A stretch of 64,000 nucleotides of DNA from Pseudomonadota bacterium (GCA_021324455.1 JAJPJA010000085.1:21771-85770), one strand, 5' to 3'; shown: positions 54,011-63,753, counted from the stretch's first letter. Notes: generated from the sequence alone by a model not told the origin. Numbers and translations: made by a program.

Positions 54011-54409
54011 ATGGCTTTGCCGCTCTCACTCAAGCAGGCGATCGACGCCTTCAACCGCGGCGATTACTTCGCCGCCAGCGAGCTGTTCGAGACGGCGGGA
54101 GGCGGCGCCGATGAATCGATTCGCGAGCTGGTCGGCGCGCTGCATCGGATCGCCGCGGGCCTGCATCTGCGGTTCGCGCGCGGCGGCCGTCAGGCGGCGA
54201 TCAACCTGCTCTCCCATGCGATGATGTCGCTGGAGGAGCTGCGCCCGGCGCACGCCGGAATCGATATCGAGCGCCTGTATAATGAGCTGGCCGCGTTCAC
54301 CGACGAAATCCGTTCCAGCCCCAGCGAATATGAAGCCGGCGCCCTGCGCCATCGCACGCGCCTTTTCGTCGAACGCCGCCGCGCCCCGAAAGTTATCCTT
54401 CTGGACTGA
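54011..54409 (+). CDS. DUF309 family protein
   Basis: A 132-residue helical protein with the DUF309 motif in AIDAFNRGDYFAASELFETAGGGADESIRELVGALHRIAAGLHLRFARG. The normal consensus F-N-x-G-x-Y-F-x-A-H-E-x-x-E is present except that the usual His-Glu reads Ser-Glu. The second helix pair is AAINLLSHAMMSLEEL and the C terminus ends KVILLD. The function of DUF309 is not known. It follows cusA by 36 bases and precedes a uracil-DNA glycosylase by 9 bases. Confidence 0.85.
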   Translation: MALPLSLKQAIDAFNRGDYFAASELFETAGGGADESIRELVGALHRIAAGLHLRFARGGRQAAINLLSHAMMSLEELRPAHAGIDIERLYNELAAFTDEIRSSPSEYEAGALRHRTRLFVERRRAPKVILLD

Positions 54410-54418
54410 GTTGAGGCC

Positions 54419-55057
54419 GTGTCCGCCGCCCCGCCCATATTGGTTAATTCAGTCAAATCGGCGCAGGCGCGATTGCTCGAATTGCAAACCTCGATACTGA
54501 CATGCCAGCGATGCGCCGCGCTGGTGCGATGCCGGTCGCGGGTGGTTCCGGGAGCCGGCGCCGCCGGCTCCTCGGTCGCCTTCGTCGGCATCGCGCCCGG
54601 CCGATTGGGCGGCGACCGGACCGGGGTGCCGTTCAGCGGTGACCGTTCCGGCCGTTTGCTGCGCCGGATGATCGAGGCGGCGCAACTGCGCCGCGTGTTC
54701 ATCACCAACCTGGTGCGATGCAACCCGCGCGACGCGCGCGGGCGCAACCGCGACCCGCAGCCGGCCGAGATCGCCAACTGCAGGGAGCATCTGGAAAATG
54801 AACTGGCGCTGGTCAGGCCGAAGGTGGTCGTATGCCTGGGGCGGATGGCATGGATACAGCTGGCCGGCAGGCAGGCGGCGTTCGAACCGTCGCGGGCCAG
54901 AGCGATCAGGTCCGGCGATTGGCTGCTGTATCCGATGTACCATCCGGCGTATGTCAATCGCGGCGCCTATCCGCTGCGGCGCTACGCGCGCGACTTTATC
55001 CGCCTGCGCCGCGCGCTCGATTCCCGGCGACGGGCAGCCCTGTCCGGCCCGGCTTGA
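54419..55057 (+). CDS. Uracil-DNA glycosylase, family 4/5 (Fe-S type)
   Basis: A 212-residue Fe-S uracil-DNA glycosylase. Four Cys are visible for a 4Fe-4S cluster: CQRC at the N terminus, NLVRCNPRD, and ANCREHL. Motif A reads GIAPGRLGGDRTGVPFSGDRSG, closer to family 5 (UDGb, GLAPAxxGxNRTGRxFTGDxSG) than to family 4 (GEAPGxxED). The C-terminal motif is YPMYHPAYVNRG. It removes uracil or other deaminated bases from DNA. Translation starts at GTG 54419. Confidence 0.9.
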   Translation: MSAAPPILVNSVKSAQARLLELQTSILTCQRCAALVRCRSRVVPGAGAAGSSVAFVGIAPGRLGGDRTGVPFSGDRSGRLLRRMIEAAQLRRVFITNLVRCNPRDARGRNRDPQPAEIANCREHLENELALVRPKVVVCLGRMAWIQLAGRQAAFEPSRARAIRSGDWLLYPMYHPAYVNRGAYPLRRYARDFIRLRRALDSRRRAALSGPA

Positions 55058-55118
55058 CGTCTGGCCGCGCCGCGCTGGGTGTTGCTATAAGGAATGAACA
55101 TCCAGAGGAATCAACCAG

Positions 55119-56285
55119 ATGGCGGACAATATCGAAATCCAGGGGCAGGTCGATCCGCGCTTTGCGCGCGTCAGGCAGGTTTTTGCCGAGAATTTCGCGA
55201 CCAGGGGCGAAGTCGGCGCCGCGGTCGCGATTACTTTGGACAACCGTCCCGTCGTCGATCTCTGGGCGGGTTATTGCGACCGCGCCAAAACCAAACCATG
55301 GACGCGCGATACCATCGTCAATGTCTGGTCCACCACCAAGGGCCCGGCCGCGATGTGCCTGCATCGACTGGCCGAGCAGGGGCGTCTGGACCTCGACGCG
55401 CCGGTCGCGCGCTACTGGCCCGAATTCGCCCAGGCCGGCAAGGACAAGGTGCCGGTTGCCTATCTGCTCAACCATAAGGCCGGACTGCCGGCACTGCGGC
55501 AGACCATCCCCGGCGAGATGCTCTACAACTGGAAGGCAATGACGTCCGCGCTGGCGGCGCACGCGCCGTGGTGGGAGCCGGGTACGCGCCACGGCTATCA
55601 CGCCTTCACCTACGGATACCTGATTGGCGAAGTGCTGCGGCGCATCACCGGCAAGACCCTGGGCGCCTACCTGCGAGAGGAGATTGTGCAGCCGCTGGGT
55701 ATCGATTTTCATATCGGGCTGGACGCACGCGAGGACAGCCGCGTGGCCCAGATGATCGGCGCCGATCCCGCGCCCGCGGGCGAGCGCAACCTTTTTACCG
55801 AGGCGTTCAAGGATCCCGAGTCGGTCAGCTCCAAAGCGCTGGCGAATCCATCCTCGCTGATGCAGGTAAAGACCATCAACACGCGCGAATGGCGCGGCGC
55901 GGAGATTGCCGCCGCCAACGGGCATGGCACCGCACGCGCCCTGGCCCGGCTTTACGGCGCGCTCGCCTGCGGCGGCGATGTCGACGGCGTGCATGTGCTG
56001 TCGCCCGCCAGCATCCGGCGCTGCTACACCGAACAATCGCGCGGACAGGACGCGGTGCTGCTGCGCGAAAGCCGTTTCGGGCTGGGCTTTATGCTGCCGC
56101 TGCCGGGGATGGCGCATAACCGCAATCCGCGCAACTTCGGGCATGCGGGCGCGGGCGGATCGCTGGCCTATGCCGACCCCGACGCGCGCATCGGATTTGC
56201 CTACATCATGAACAAGATGCGCACCGATCTGATGCTCGACACGCGCGCCGCCGCGCTGGTCGAAGCAATGTACGCGTCGATGTAA
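55119..56285 (+). CDS. Serine hydrolase, beta-lactamase class C-like (esterase type)
   Basis: A 388-residue serine hydrolase. The nucleophile motif S-x-x-K is VWSTTKGPAAM, the tyrosine motif lies in YHAFTYGYLIGEVLRRITGKTL, and the last active-site triad position is the HAGAGG sequence in FGHAGAGGSLAYADP. The HAGAGG form replaces the KTG of true beta-lactamases, so it is probably an esterase or peptidase (EstB-like), not a resistance enzyme. No signal peptide is seen. AGAGGAATC lies before the ATG. A tandem duplication begins at the stop codon. Confidence 0.88.
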   Translation: MADNIEIQGQVDPRFARVRQVFAENFATRGEVGAAVAITLDNRPVVDLWAGYCDRAKTKPWTRDTIVNVWSTTKGPAAMCLHRLAEQGRLDLDAPVARYWPEFAQAGKDKVPVAYLLNHKAGLPALRQTIPGEMLYNWKAMTSALAAHAPWWEPGTRHGYHAFTYGYLIGEVLRRITGKTLGAYLREEIVQPLGIDFHIGLDAREDSRVAQMIGADPAPAGERNLFTEAFKDPESVSSKALANPSSLMQVKTINTREWRGAEIAAANGHGTARALARLYGALACGGDVDGVHVLSPASIRRCYTEQSRGQDAVLLRESRFGLGFMLPLPGMAHNRNPRNFGHAGAGGSLAYADPDARIGFAYIMNKMRTDLMLDTRAAALVEAMYASM

Positions 56286-56319
56286 GGTTGCGTCAGCTTG
56301 GTAAGGTTGCGTCAGCTTG
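56282..56319 (+). repeat. Tandem 19-base duplication at the stop of the serine hydrolase
   Basis: GTAAGGTTGCGTCAGCTTG is repeated exactly, once at 56282-56300 and again at 56301-56319. The first copy contains the TAA stop of the preceding gene. It looks like a recent slippage duplication and has no obvious function. Confidence 0.9.
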
Positions 56320-56718
56320 AGCGCGCGATGGCCGCGCAGGCAGGGTCGCGCCGCATTCGATCGATGGCCCGGGCAACCGGTCCGCGGCTGCGCTAAGCCC
56401 CGCAAACGCGGACTCTGCCTGCTTCAGCGCACTTCAACTGCGGGGCGAAAAAATTTCCGCGCATCAGTTCCGCCTGGTGTAAGTTTTTCCGATTTTCCGC
56501 CCGTTGATGTATTAGTCAGACTGCAAACCATAATTGCGGCCGCAAGTCGCTCGTGGCATGTTTCCTGCTCCCCGGTTCTTGCGGACATCACCTCAAATCA
56601 GGTTTTCAAAGTCACCGGCTTTCCAGCACGGCTTCATGAATTCCGGCCGCGCCGGGCTCAGCCGTGCCACGCTGCGCGCTCGCGGCGCGCGAACTTATTA
56701 CCGACAGGACGGGCGCAA
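56320..56718. other. Long leader or gap before the TPP enzyme gene
   Basis: About 400 bases without a gene. TTGATG (56504-56509) and CATAAT (56529-56534) are 19 bases apart, a weak possible promoter that would give a leader of about 180 bases. The frame in phase with the TPP enzyme is open from 56317, but nothing in its translation resembles the family. I see no riboswitch, tRNA or repeat beyond the 19-base duplication. Confidence 0.35.
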
Positions 56719-58461
56719 ATGACTACCGCGGATATACTCATTGAAAAACTGATTGACTGGGGCGTCGATACCATCTTCGGCCTCCCCGGCGACGGCATCA
56801 ACGGGATCATGGAGGCGCTGCGCCTGCGCCAGGAAAAAATCCGCTTCTACCAGGTCCGGCATGAAGAGGCCGCCGCCTTCATGGCGTGCGCCTACGCCAA
56901 GTATACCGGCCGCCTCGGCGTCTGTTTGGCGACCTCGGGTCCCGGCGGTATCCACCTGCTCAACGGTCTCTATGACGCCAAGATCGACGGCGCGCCGGTC
57001 CTTGCGATCACCGGACTGCACTATCACGACCTCCTGTGTACCCATTCACAGCAGGACGTGGAACTCGACAAATTGTTTATGGACGTGGCCGCGTACAACG
57101 CGCGCGTGATGTCGTTTGCGCACGTCGAGAACGTGACCGATCTCGCCTGCCGCACCGCGCTGGCTTATCGCACCGTGGCTCATCTGACTATTCCCACCGA
57201 CGTGCAGACCTTTACCAGCGACGAACGGACCGGCCGCAACCGGCCGCATCATACTTCCAACCGCCCGGCCTTTGCCGCCGCCGCGCCCGATCCCGGCGAT
57301 ATACGCAAGGCGGCGGAAGTGCTCAATGCCGGAACGAAAATCGCCATTCTTGCCGGGGCCGGCGCCCTGGGCGCGGCCGGCGAACTGGAGCGCGCCGCGG
57401 ATGTGTTGGGCGCACCGATTATCAAGGCGATGCTGGGCAAAGCGTCCGTGCCCGATGACAGTCCCTACACCACCGGCGGCATCGGGCTGGTGGGAACGCG
57501 CCCTTCGCAGGACGCCATGGAGGGATGCGACACGCTGCTGATGGTCGGCAGCTCGTTCCCCTACATGGAATTCCTGCCCAAGCCGGGCAGCGTGCGCGCG
57601 GTCCAGATCGATGCCAACCCGATTCGTATTGGGTTGCGCTATCCGGTCGAGGTCGGCGTGGTCGGCGACAGCCGCAAGTCGCTGACGGCGCTGCTGCCGG
57701 TACTCCAGCGCAAGAAGGACCGCTCCTTTTTGGAAAAGGCGCAGAAGGGAATGAGCGAGTGGAACGAACTGATGAATCAGCGCGCGTCGCGCCGCGACAA
57801 GCCGATGAAGCCCCAGGTGATCGCGGCTGAACTGGGCAGGCGGCTGCGCAACGACGCTATCGTCAGCTGCGATTCGGGCACGGTCGCCACCTGGTGGTCG
57901 CGGCATATCCCGGTCAAACGCGGCCAGATGCATTCGATATCCGGCACTTTGGCGACCATGGCATGCGGACTGCCGTATGCGATCGCGGCGCAGGTCGCGT
58001 ACGCCGCCCGGCAGTGCGTCGCGTTCGTGGGCGACGGCGGTTTCTCGATGCTGATGGCGGAGTTCGTCAACTGCGTCAAGTACAACCTCCCGGTCAAGGT
58101 TTTCGTGATCAAGAACAACACCCTGGGCCAAATCAGATGGGAGCAGATGGTCTTTCTCGGCGTGCCCGAATACGGCGTCACGCTGCATCCGATTGACTTT
58201 GCCCAATTCGCCCGCGCCTGCGGCGGCAAGGGATTTACCATCGAGGACCCGGCCCAATGCGGCTCGATCGTGGAGCAGGCCCTGGCTGAACCCGGACCCG
58301 TGATTGTCGACGCCATCGTCGATCCTTTCGAGCCGCCGCTGCCGGCCAGGATCACGATGGATCAGGCGGCTAACTTCGCCAAATCGTTGATCAGGGGCGA
58401 GCCCAATCGCGAACGGATCGCGCTGACAGTGGTTGGCGGCAAACTCCGCGAGATGATCTGA
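56719..58461 (+). CDS. Thiamine-pyrophosphate-dependent enzyme (pyruvate oxidase/dehydrogenase-like, POX/ALS family)
   Basis: A 580-residue enzyme with the three-domain POX/acetolactate synthase fold. The catalytic Glu is in RHEEAAAFMACAYAK, the FAD-like middle domain is about 190-340 (KIAILAGAGALGAAGELERAADVLG), and the TPP/Mg site is GDGGFSMLMAEFVNCVKYNLPVKVFVIKNN. It resembles PoxB-type pyruvate:quinone dehydrogenases, but could be an oxalyl, sulfoacetaldehyde or similar decarboxylase. ATG 56719 is used because upstream residues have no family match. The enolase-superfamily gene follows 14 bases later. Confidence 0.9.
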   Translation: MTTADILIEKLIDWGVDTIFGLPGDGINGIMEALRLRQEKIRFYQVRHEEAAAFMACAYAKYTGRLGVCLATSGPGGIHLLNGLYDAKIDGAPVLAITGLHYHDLLCTHSQQDVELDKLFMDVAAYNARVMSFAHVENVTDLACRTALAYRTVAHLTIPTDVQTFTSDERTGRNRPHHTSNRPAFAAAAPDPGDIRKAAEVLNAGTKIAILAGAGALGAAGELERAADVLGAPIIKAMLGKASVPDDSPYTTGGIGLVGTRPSQDAMEGCDTLLMVGSSFPYMEFLPKPGSVRAVQIDANPIRIGLRYPVEVGVVGDSRKSLTALLPVLQRKKDRSFLEKAQKGMSEWNELMNQRASRRDKPMKPQVIAAELGRRLRNDAIVSCDSGTVATWWSRHIPVKRGQMHSISGTLATMACGLPYAIAAQVAYAARQCVAFVGDGGFSMLMAEFVNCVKYNLPVKVFVIKNNTLGQIRWEQMVFLGVPEYGVTLHPIDFAQFARACGGKGFTIEDPAQCGSIVEQALAEPGPVIVDAIVDPFEPPLPARITMDQAANFAKSLIRGEPNRERIALTVVGGKLREMI

Positions 58462-58475
58462 ATCTAGGGGCATCA

Positions 58476-59573
58476 ATGAAACGGCCCGAGGCCGCTATTC
58501 GGAAATTGTCGGTCGCGGCATACAAAGTCCCGACCGACTATCCGGAATCCGACGCAACTCTGGAATGGAACTCCACCACGATTGTGGTAGTCACCGCTGA
58601 AGCCGCCGCCAAAACAGGCGTCGGCTATACCTACGCCGACGCTGCCGCCGCCCGCCTCATCCACGACCTGCTCGTCCCCGTAATCGAAGGGCGCGACGCG
58701 TTCGAGAGCGCCGCCAACTGGTCGGCGATGCTGAGCGCGATTCGCAACCTGGGCCGTTCGGGAATCGCCTCGATGGCGATCGCCGCGGTTGACTCCGCGC
58801 TGTGGGACCTCAAGGCGCGTTTGTTCGATGTTTCGCTGCTCGACTTAATCGGCGCGCAGCGCCGCGATCTGCAGATATACGGCAGCGGCGGCTTTACCTC
58901 CTACGATAACGCGCGCCTTTGCCGGCAGCTTGCCGGATGGGCCGAGCAGGGTATCGGCCGGGTCAAGATGAAAATCGGCCGCCAACCCGATCGCGATTTG
59001 GAAAGGATCAGGGCCGCCCGCGGCGCTATCGGTCCCGGCGTAGAACTGTTCGTCGACGCCAACGGCGCCTATACGCGCAAGCAGGCGCTGGACGCGGCCG
59101 AAAAATTCGCCGACCTCGGAGTGACGTGGTTCGAGGAGCCGGTGTCCTCCAACGATTTGGACGGGCTGCGGCTGGTGCGCGACCGGGCGCCCGCAAAAAT
59201 GGTTATCGCCGCCGGCGAGTACGGCTACGATTTGCCGTACTTCCGGCGGATGATGGATTGCGGCGCGGTCGACGTGCTCCAGGCCGACGCCTCGCGATGC
59301 GGCGGGCCAAACGGCTTTCTGCGCGCGGCCGCGCTGTGCGAGGCGCGCTCGATGCCGCTCTCCGCGCATTGCTGCCCCACTCTGCATCTGCATCTATGCT
59401 GCGCGGTCCGTCCCGCGATTCACCTGGAGTACTTCCACGATCATGCGCGCATCGAGCACATGCTGTTCGACGGAGCGCCCGCGCCCCACCATGGAGTGCT
59501 GCGGCCGGATCCGTCGCGTCCCGGAATGGGTATCGAACTGAAATTATTGGAAGCTCAGAAATACATCATCTGA
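58476..59573 (+). CDS. Enolase-superfamily (mandelate racemase/muconate lactonizing) enzyme
   Basis: A 365-residue enzyme with an alpha+beta cap and TIM barrel. Catalytic Lys pair is VKMKIG (K-x-K). The metal ligands are Asp in FVDANGAYT, Glu in WFEEPV and Glu in AAGEYGYD. The Asp-His dyad is in QADASRCGG and PLSAHCCPTLHLHL. The K-x-K plus His-Asp pair places it in the mandelate racemase subgroup, which includes sugar acid dehydratases and racemases. The C terminus shows a short tail ending KYII. Coupling with the TPP enzyme and an oxidase suggests a sugar- or hydroxy-acid pathway. Confidence 0.9.
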   Translation: MKRPEAAIRKLSVAAYKVPTDYPESDATLEWNSTTIVVVTAEAAAKTGVGYTYADAAAARLIHDLLVPVIEGRDAFESAANWSAMLSAIRNLGRSGIASMAIAAVDSALWDLKARLFDVSLLDLIGAQRRDLQIYGSGGFTSYDNARLCRQLAGWAEQGIGRVKMKIGRQPDRDLERIRAARGAIGPGVELFVDANGAYTRKQALDAAEKFADLGVTWFEEPVSSNDLDGLRLVRDRAPAKMVIAAGEYGYDLPYFRRMMDCGAVDVLQADASRCGGPNGFLRAAALCEARSMPLSAHCCPTLHLHLCCAVRPAIHLEYFHDHARIEHMLFDGAPAPHHGVLRPDPSRPGMGIELKLLEAQKYII

Positions 59574-59616
59574 ATCAGTCAGTCGCAGGATCGGGTGCGG
59601 TCATCTGGATAGGTTT

Positions 59617-62550
59617 ATGGCAACTGGATTGAAAAGAATAGCAAGTCTGGCTCCGGACGGAACGCCGAACAGGGATCTGAAGGATTTGGCCCATTCGCTG
59701 GCCCGCGAGATCGCGGGCCAGGTGCGGTTTGATCCGGGCAGCCGCGCGCTTTACGCGACCGGCGGCGCCAACTGGCGTCAGGTCCCGATCGGCGTGGTGA
59801 TTCCGCGCGACGCCGACGACGTGGTCAAGACCCTTTCCATCTGCCGCGAGTTCGGCGCTCCGATCCTGTCGCGCGGCGCCGGCACCGGCCTGGCCGGCCA
59901 GACCACCAACGTCGCCGTGATACTGGATTTTTCCAAATACATGAATCGAATCATCTCGCTCGACCCGCGTCAGCGCACGGCGCTGGTGCAGCCCGGCCTG
60001 ATCCTCGACCATCTGCGCAAGCCCGCCGAGGAATACCATGTGACCTTCGGCCCCGACCCTTCAACTCACGAATACTGCACGCTGGGCGGAATGATTGGCA
60101 ACAATTCATGCGGCGTGCATGCGCAGATGGCCGGCAAAACCTCGGACAATGTCGAAGAACTCGAAATCCTCACTTATGACGGTTTGCGGATGCGCGTAGG
60201 TCCGACAAGCGATCCGGAACTGGAGTCGATCATCGCGGCAGGCGGGCGCCGGGGCGAAATCTATCGCGGTATGAGAGATTTGCGCGACCGCTGCGCCGAT
60301 CTCGTCCGGACCCGCTATCCGAAGATTCCACGCCGCGTGTCCGGTTACAACCTCGACGAGCTGCTGCCCGAGAACGGGTTCAATGTCGCGCGCGCGCTTA
60401 GCGGCACCGAGGGCACCTGCGTCACCATACTCGAAGCAAAACTTCGCCTGGTACACAGTCCCCCATGCCGCACGCTGGTTGTGCTTGGCTATCCCGATAT
60501 CTACTGCGCCGGCGACCATGTTCCCGAAGTCGTCGAGTCCGGACCGATCGCGTGCGAGGCGATCGACAATCGCCTGGTCGAGAACATGCGGCTCAAGGGT
60601 CTTCACAGCGGCGACTTGAAGTTCCTGCCCGGGGGTCATGGATGGCTGCTGCTGGAATTCGGCGGAGAGACCAGGAACGAGGCGGACCAGCGCGCGCATG
60701 GGATGGTGGAACGAATCAAACGCGGGCGGCACGCGCCGGACAGCCGCGTTTACGACGATCGCGAACAGGAGCAGTTAATCTGGAAGATCCGGGAATCAGG
60801 TCTGGGTGCGACCGCGCTGGTTCCGGGAGAAAAACCCACCTGGGAGGGATGGGAGGATTCGGCCGTACCGCCCGACAAGCTGGGCAATTACCTGCGCGAC
60901 TTCCGGCAACTGCTCAATCGCTTCGGCTACGGATGCGCCCTGTACGGGCATTTCGGCCAGGGATGCGTCCATACCCGCATCGACTTCGATCTCGAGACCC
61001 GTGAAGGAATCGCGAAGTTCCATTCGTTCACCTCGCACGCCGCCGATCTGGTGGTTTCGTACGGCGGGTCGCTTTCGGGCGAGCATGGCGACGGACAGTC
61101 GCGCGCGTCGTTCCTGCCCAAAATGTTCGGCGACGAACTGGTGCGCGCGTTTGCCGAGTTCAAGGCGCTGTGGGATCCGCACACCAGAATGAATCCGCGC
61201 AAGGTAGTCAGTCCCTATACCAACACGGAAAATTTGCGCCTGGGAATTGACTATCGGCCGCCGCGTCTCGATACATACTTCCGGTTCCCCGACGACAACG
61301 GCAGTTTTGCTTCCGCCGCCGCCCGCTGCGTCGGGGTGGGCAAATGCCGCCGCACCGAAGGCGGCGTGATGTGTCCGAGCTTCATGGCCACGCGCGAGGA
61401 GATGCATACGACGCGCGGCCGCACGCATCTGCTGTTCGAGATGCTCAAGGGCAATCCGCTGGACGGCGGATGGCGCAGCGAGCCAGTGCGCGAAGCGCTG
61501 GACCTCTGCCTCGCCTGCAAGGGATGCAAGGGCGAATGCCCGGTCAACGTGGACATGGCGACCTACAAGGCCGAGTTTTTGGCGCACTACTACGAATGGC
61601 GGCTGCGTCCGGCGAGCGCCTACTCGATGGGCCTGATCAACGTATGGGCGCGGATGGCTTCGCGGTGTCCGCAACTGGCCAATTTCCTTATCCACAGCAG
61701 TCCGCTGAGCGGATTGTCCAAACGCCTGGCGGGTATCGCGCCGCAGCGCGCGATGCCTCCGTTTGCGCGGCGGACGTTCCGCCGCTGGTTCGACGCGCGC
61801 GGGCGGCGCAACCCGCGGCGGCCGCCCGTGATGCTGTTTCCCGATACCTTCAACAACTATTTCCATCCGGAAGTTGCTATAGCGGCGACGCGGGTGCTGG
61901 AGGATGCCGGCTTTTGCGTGATTGTCCCCCGGCAGGTGCTGTGCTGCGGCCGCCCGCTCTACGACTTCGGATTCCTCAAAACCGCGAAGCGCTATCTTGG
62001 GTCGATCCTGAGCAGTCTGCAGCCCCAGTTGCGCGAAGGCACACCGATTGTGGTGCTGGAGCCGAGCTGTCTGAGCGTCCTGCGCGACGAGGCGCGCAGC
62101 CTTTTTCCTGATGACCGCGACGTATTCCGGCTCGGACGTCAAAGCATGACTTTGGGCGAATTCCTCGTTCAGCATGCGCCCGATTACCAGACGCCCGACC
62201 TTAAGGGGCGGCGTGCCGTGGTGCAGCCGCATTGCCATCACAAATCCGTACTCGGTTTCGGCACCGACCAGGAACTGCTCAAGCGCACCGGGATGGAACT
62301 CAAGGTGCTGGAATCGGGATGCTGCGGGATGGCGGGGTCATTCGGATTCGAACGCAGCCATTACGATATTTCGATCAGGATCGGGGAGCGCGGCGTGCTG
62401 CCCGCGGCACGGTCCGCCGCGCAGGATACCTTGCTGATCGCCGACGGCTTCAGTTGCTCGACGCAAATCGAGCAGGGCGCGCATCGCCATGCCCTGCATC
62501 TGGCGCAGGTGCTCGCGATGAAGGGACAGGAGGGCAAACGCGGTGAATGA
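59617..62550 (+). CDS. Fused FAD-linked oxidase and Fe-S protein (GlcD/GlpC-like, D-2-hydroxyacid dehydrogenase type)
   Basis: A 977-residue fusion. The N half is a PCMH FAD-binding domain (PILSRGAGTGLAGQTTN, FGPDPSTHEYCTLGGMIGNNSCGVHA) plus FAD oxidase C-terminal domain (YGCALYGHFGQGCVHTRID, SGEHGDGQSR). The C half has two 4Fe-4S motifs, CVGVGKCRRTEGGVMCPSFMATREE and CLACKGCKGECPVNVDM, followed by two CCG-type domains (QVLCCGRPLYDFGF, LEPSCLSVLRDE, QPHCHHKSVLG, ESGCCGMAGSFGFE). It probably oxidises D-lactate, D-2-hydroxyglutarate or a similar 2-hydroxyacid and passes electrons to quinone or cytochrome. Two genes seen in other bacteria (GlcD and GlcF) are fused here. Confidence 0.93.
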   Translation: MATGLKRIASLAPDGTPNRDLKDLAHSLAREIAGQVRFDPGSRALYATGGANWRQVPIGVVIPRDADDVVKTLSICREFGAPILSRGAGTGLAGQTTNVAVILDFSKYMNRIISLDPRQRTALVQPGLILDHLRKPAEEYHVTFGPDPSTHEYCTLGGMIGNNSCGVHAQMAGKTSDNVEELEILTYDGLRMRVGPTSDPELESIIAAGGRRGEIYRGMRDLRDRCADLVRTRYPKIPRRVSGYNLDELLPENGFNVARALSGTEGTCVTILEAKLRLVHSPPCRTLVVLGYPDIYCAGDHVPEVVESGPIACEAIDNRLVENMRLKGLHSGDLKFLPGGHGWLLLEFGGETRNEADQRAHGMVERIKRGRHAPDSRVYDDREQEQLIWKIRESGLGATALVPGEKPTWEGWEDSAVPPDKLGNYLRDFRQLLNRFGYGCALYGHFGQGCVHTRIDFDLETREGIAKFHSFTSHAADLVVSYGGSLSGEHGDGQSRASFLPKMFGDELVRAFAEFKALWDPHTRMNPRKVVSPYTNTENLRLGIDYRPPRLDTYFRFPDDNGSFASAAARCVGVGKCRRTEGGVMCPSFMATREEMHTTRGRTHLLFEMLKGNPLDGGWRSEPVREALDLCLACKGCKGECPVNVDMATYKAEFLAHYYEWRLRPASAYSMGLINVWARMASRCPQLANFLIHSSPLSGLSKRLAGIAPQRAMPPFARRTFRRWFDARGRRNPRRPPVMLFPDTFNNYFHPEVAIAATRVLEDAGFCVIVPRQVLCCGRPLYDFGFLKTAKRYLGSILSSLQPQLREGTPIVVLEPSCLSVLRDEARSLFPDDRDVFRLGRQSMTLGEFLVQHAPDYQTPDLKGRRAVVQPHCHHKSVLGFGTDQELLKRTGMELKVLESGCCGMAGSFGFERSHYDISIRIGERGVLPAARSAAQDTLLIADGFSCSTQIEQGAHRHALHLAQVLAMKGQEGKRGE

Positions 62551-63583
62551 AACAAGCGGTACCGGAGCCGATCATGGGCGCGAAGTCGTGGTCGTGACTG
62601 GCGCGTCGGCCGGACTCGGACGTGCGATCGCCCGCGAGTTCGCGCGCCGCAACGCCGCACTGGGATTGATCGCGCGCGACTGCGGCCGCCTGGATGAAGC
62701 CGTGCGCGAGGTAAAGGAACTGGGCGGCGACGCTATCGCGCTGCCCGCCGACGTGGCCGACGCGCAGGCGGTTGAGCAGGCCGCCGCCCAGGCCGAGCGC
62801 CGGTTCGGTCCGATCGACGTCTGGATCAACGACGCCATGACCACGGTGTTCGCACCGGTTGATGAGATAAAGCCCGAAGAATTCCGCCGTGCCACCGAAG
62901 TGACATATTTGGGAACGGTGTGGGGCACGATGGCGGCGCTCAGGCGGATGAAGCCGCGCAATCGCGGCGTTATCGTGCAGGTTGGGTCGGCGCTCGCGTA
63001 CCGCTCAATTCCGCTGCAGGCGCCCTACTGCGGCGCCAAGCATGCGATCATGGGATTCACCGACAGCCTCAGGTGCGAACTGATCCATGATCGGAGCAGG
63101 GTGCGGCTCACGATGGTGCAGATGCCGGCGCTCAACACGCCGCAATTCGACTGGTGCCGCAGCCGCTTGCCGCGCCATCCGCAGCCGGTTGCGCCGATTT
63201 ACAATCCCGAGATAGGGGCGCGCGCGGTGTATTGGGCGGCGCATCACCGCCGCCGCGAAGTTCATGTCGGCATAATGACGGTCGCCAGCATTCTGGGCCA
63301 CAAGATCATTCCGGGCCTGCTGGATCATTATCTTGGCCGCACTGGATACGACGCGCAGCAGACCAGGCATCCGGTGAGGCCCGATCGCCCCGATAATTTG
63401 GAGCGGCCGGTGCCGGGCGATTTCGGCGCGCACGGCGGATTCGACCGCCGCTCCTCCAGCCGCAGTCCGGAGTTGTGGCTGAGCACGCATCGCGCCGCGT
63501 CGCTTGCGCTGTCAGTGGCGGGAATCGGGATGGCGGTTCTGGGTTTCCGCTATCTGGGGCGGAGGCGGGAATTCGGCGATTGA
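62543..63583 (+). CDS. Short-chain dehydrogenase/reductase with C-terminal membrane segment
   Basis: A 346-residue SDR. The NAD(P) motif is VVVTGASAGLGRAIAREFARR, the NNAG-type position reads INDAM, the Ser is in VQVGSALAYRSIPLQAP, and the catalytic YCGAK (Y-x-x-x-K) follows directly. The tail differs from normal SDRs (about 250 residues): about 90 extra residues end in a hydrophobic stretch (AASLALSVAGIGMAVLGFRYL), so it may be anchored to the membrane. The start is GTG 62543, overlapping the previous gene's stop, with AGGAGGG upstream. The substrate is unknown. Confidence 0.9.
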   Translation: MNETSGTGADHGREVVVVTGASAGLGRAIAREFARRNAALGLIARDCGRLDEAVREVKELGGDAIALPADVADAQAVEQAAAQAERRFGPIDVWINDAMTTVFAPVDEIKPEEFRRATEVTYLGTVWGTMAALRRMKPRNRGVIVQVGSALAYRSIPLQAPYCGAKHAIMGFTDSLRCELIHDRSRVRLTMVQMPALNTPQFDWCRSRLPRHPQPVAPIYNPEIGARAVYWAAHHRRREVHVGIMTVASILGHKIIPGLLDHYLGRTGYDAQQTRHPVRPDRPDNLERPVPGDFGAHGGFDRRSSSRSPELWLSTHRAASLALSVAGIGMAVLGFRYLGRRREFGD

Positions 63584-63753
63584 GCGGGGCTTGTCCGCAT
63601 AGGAAAATTTCCCGGATTCTCTGACGCAAGTATCGGCGATGAGATGAGTTCGAACTGTTGCAGTCGGCGCTGGTTTTGCGCGCCGGCGGGCTCATGATAC
63701 GAGCGCCGCTTGCGAGTCCGTCCGCGCCTCTTCAGCCTTGTTCACATCCAGAT

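Noticed and set aside
55119..56285. Beta-lactamase resistance gene
   Set aside because: It has S-x-x-K but HAGAGG in place of KTG and no signal peptide, which suits an esterase-type serine hydrolase.
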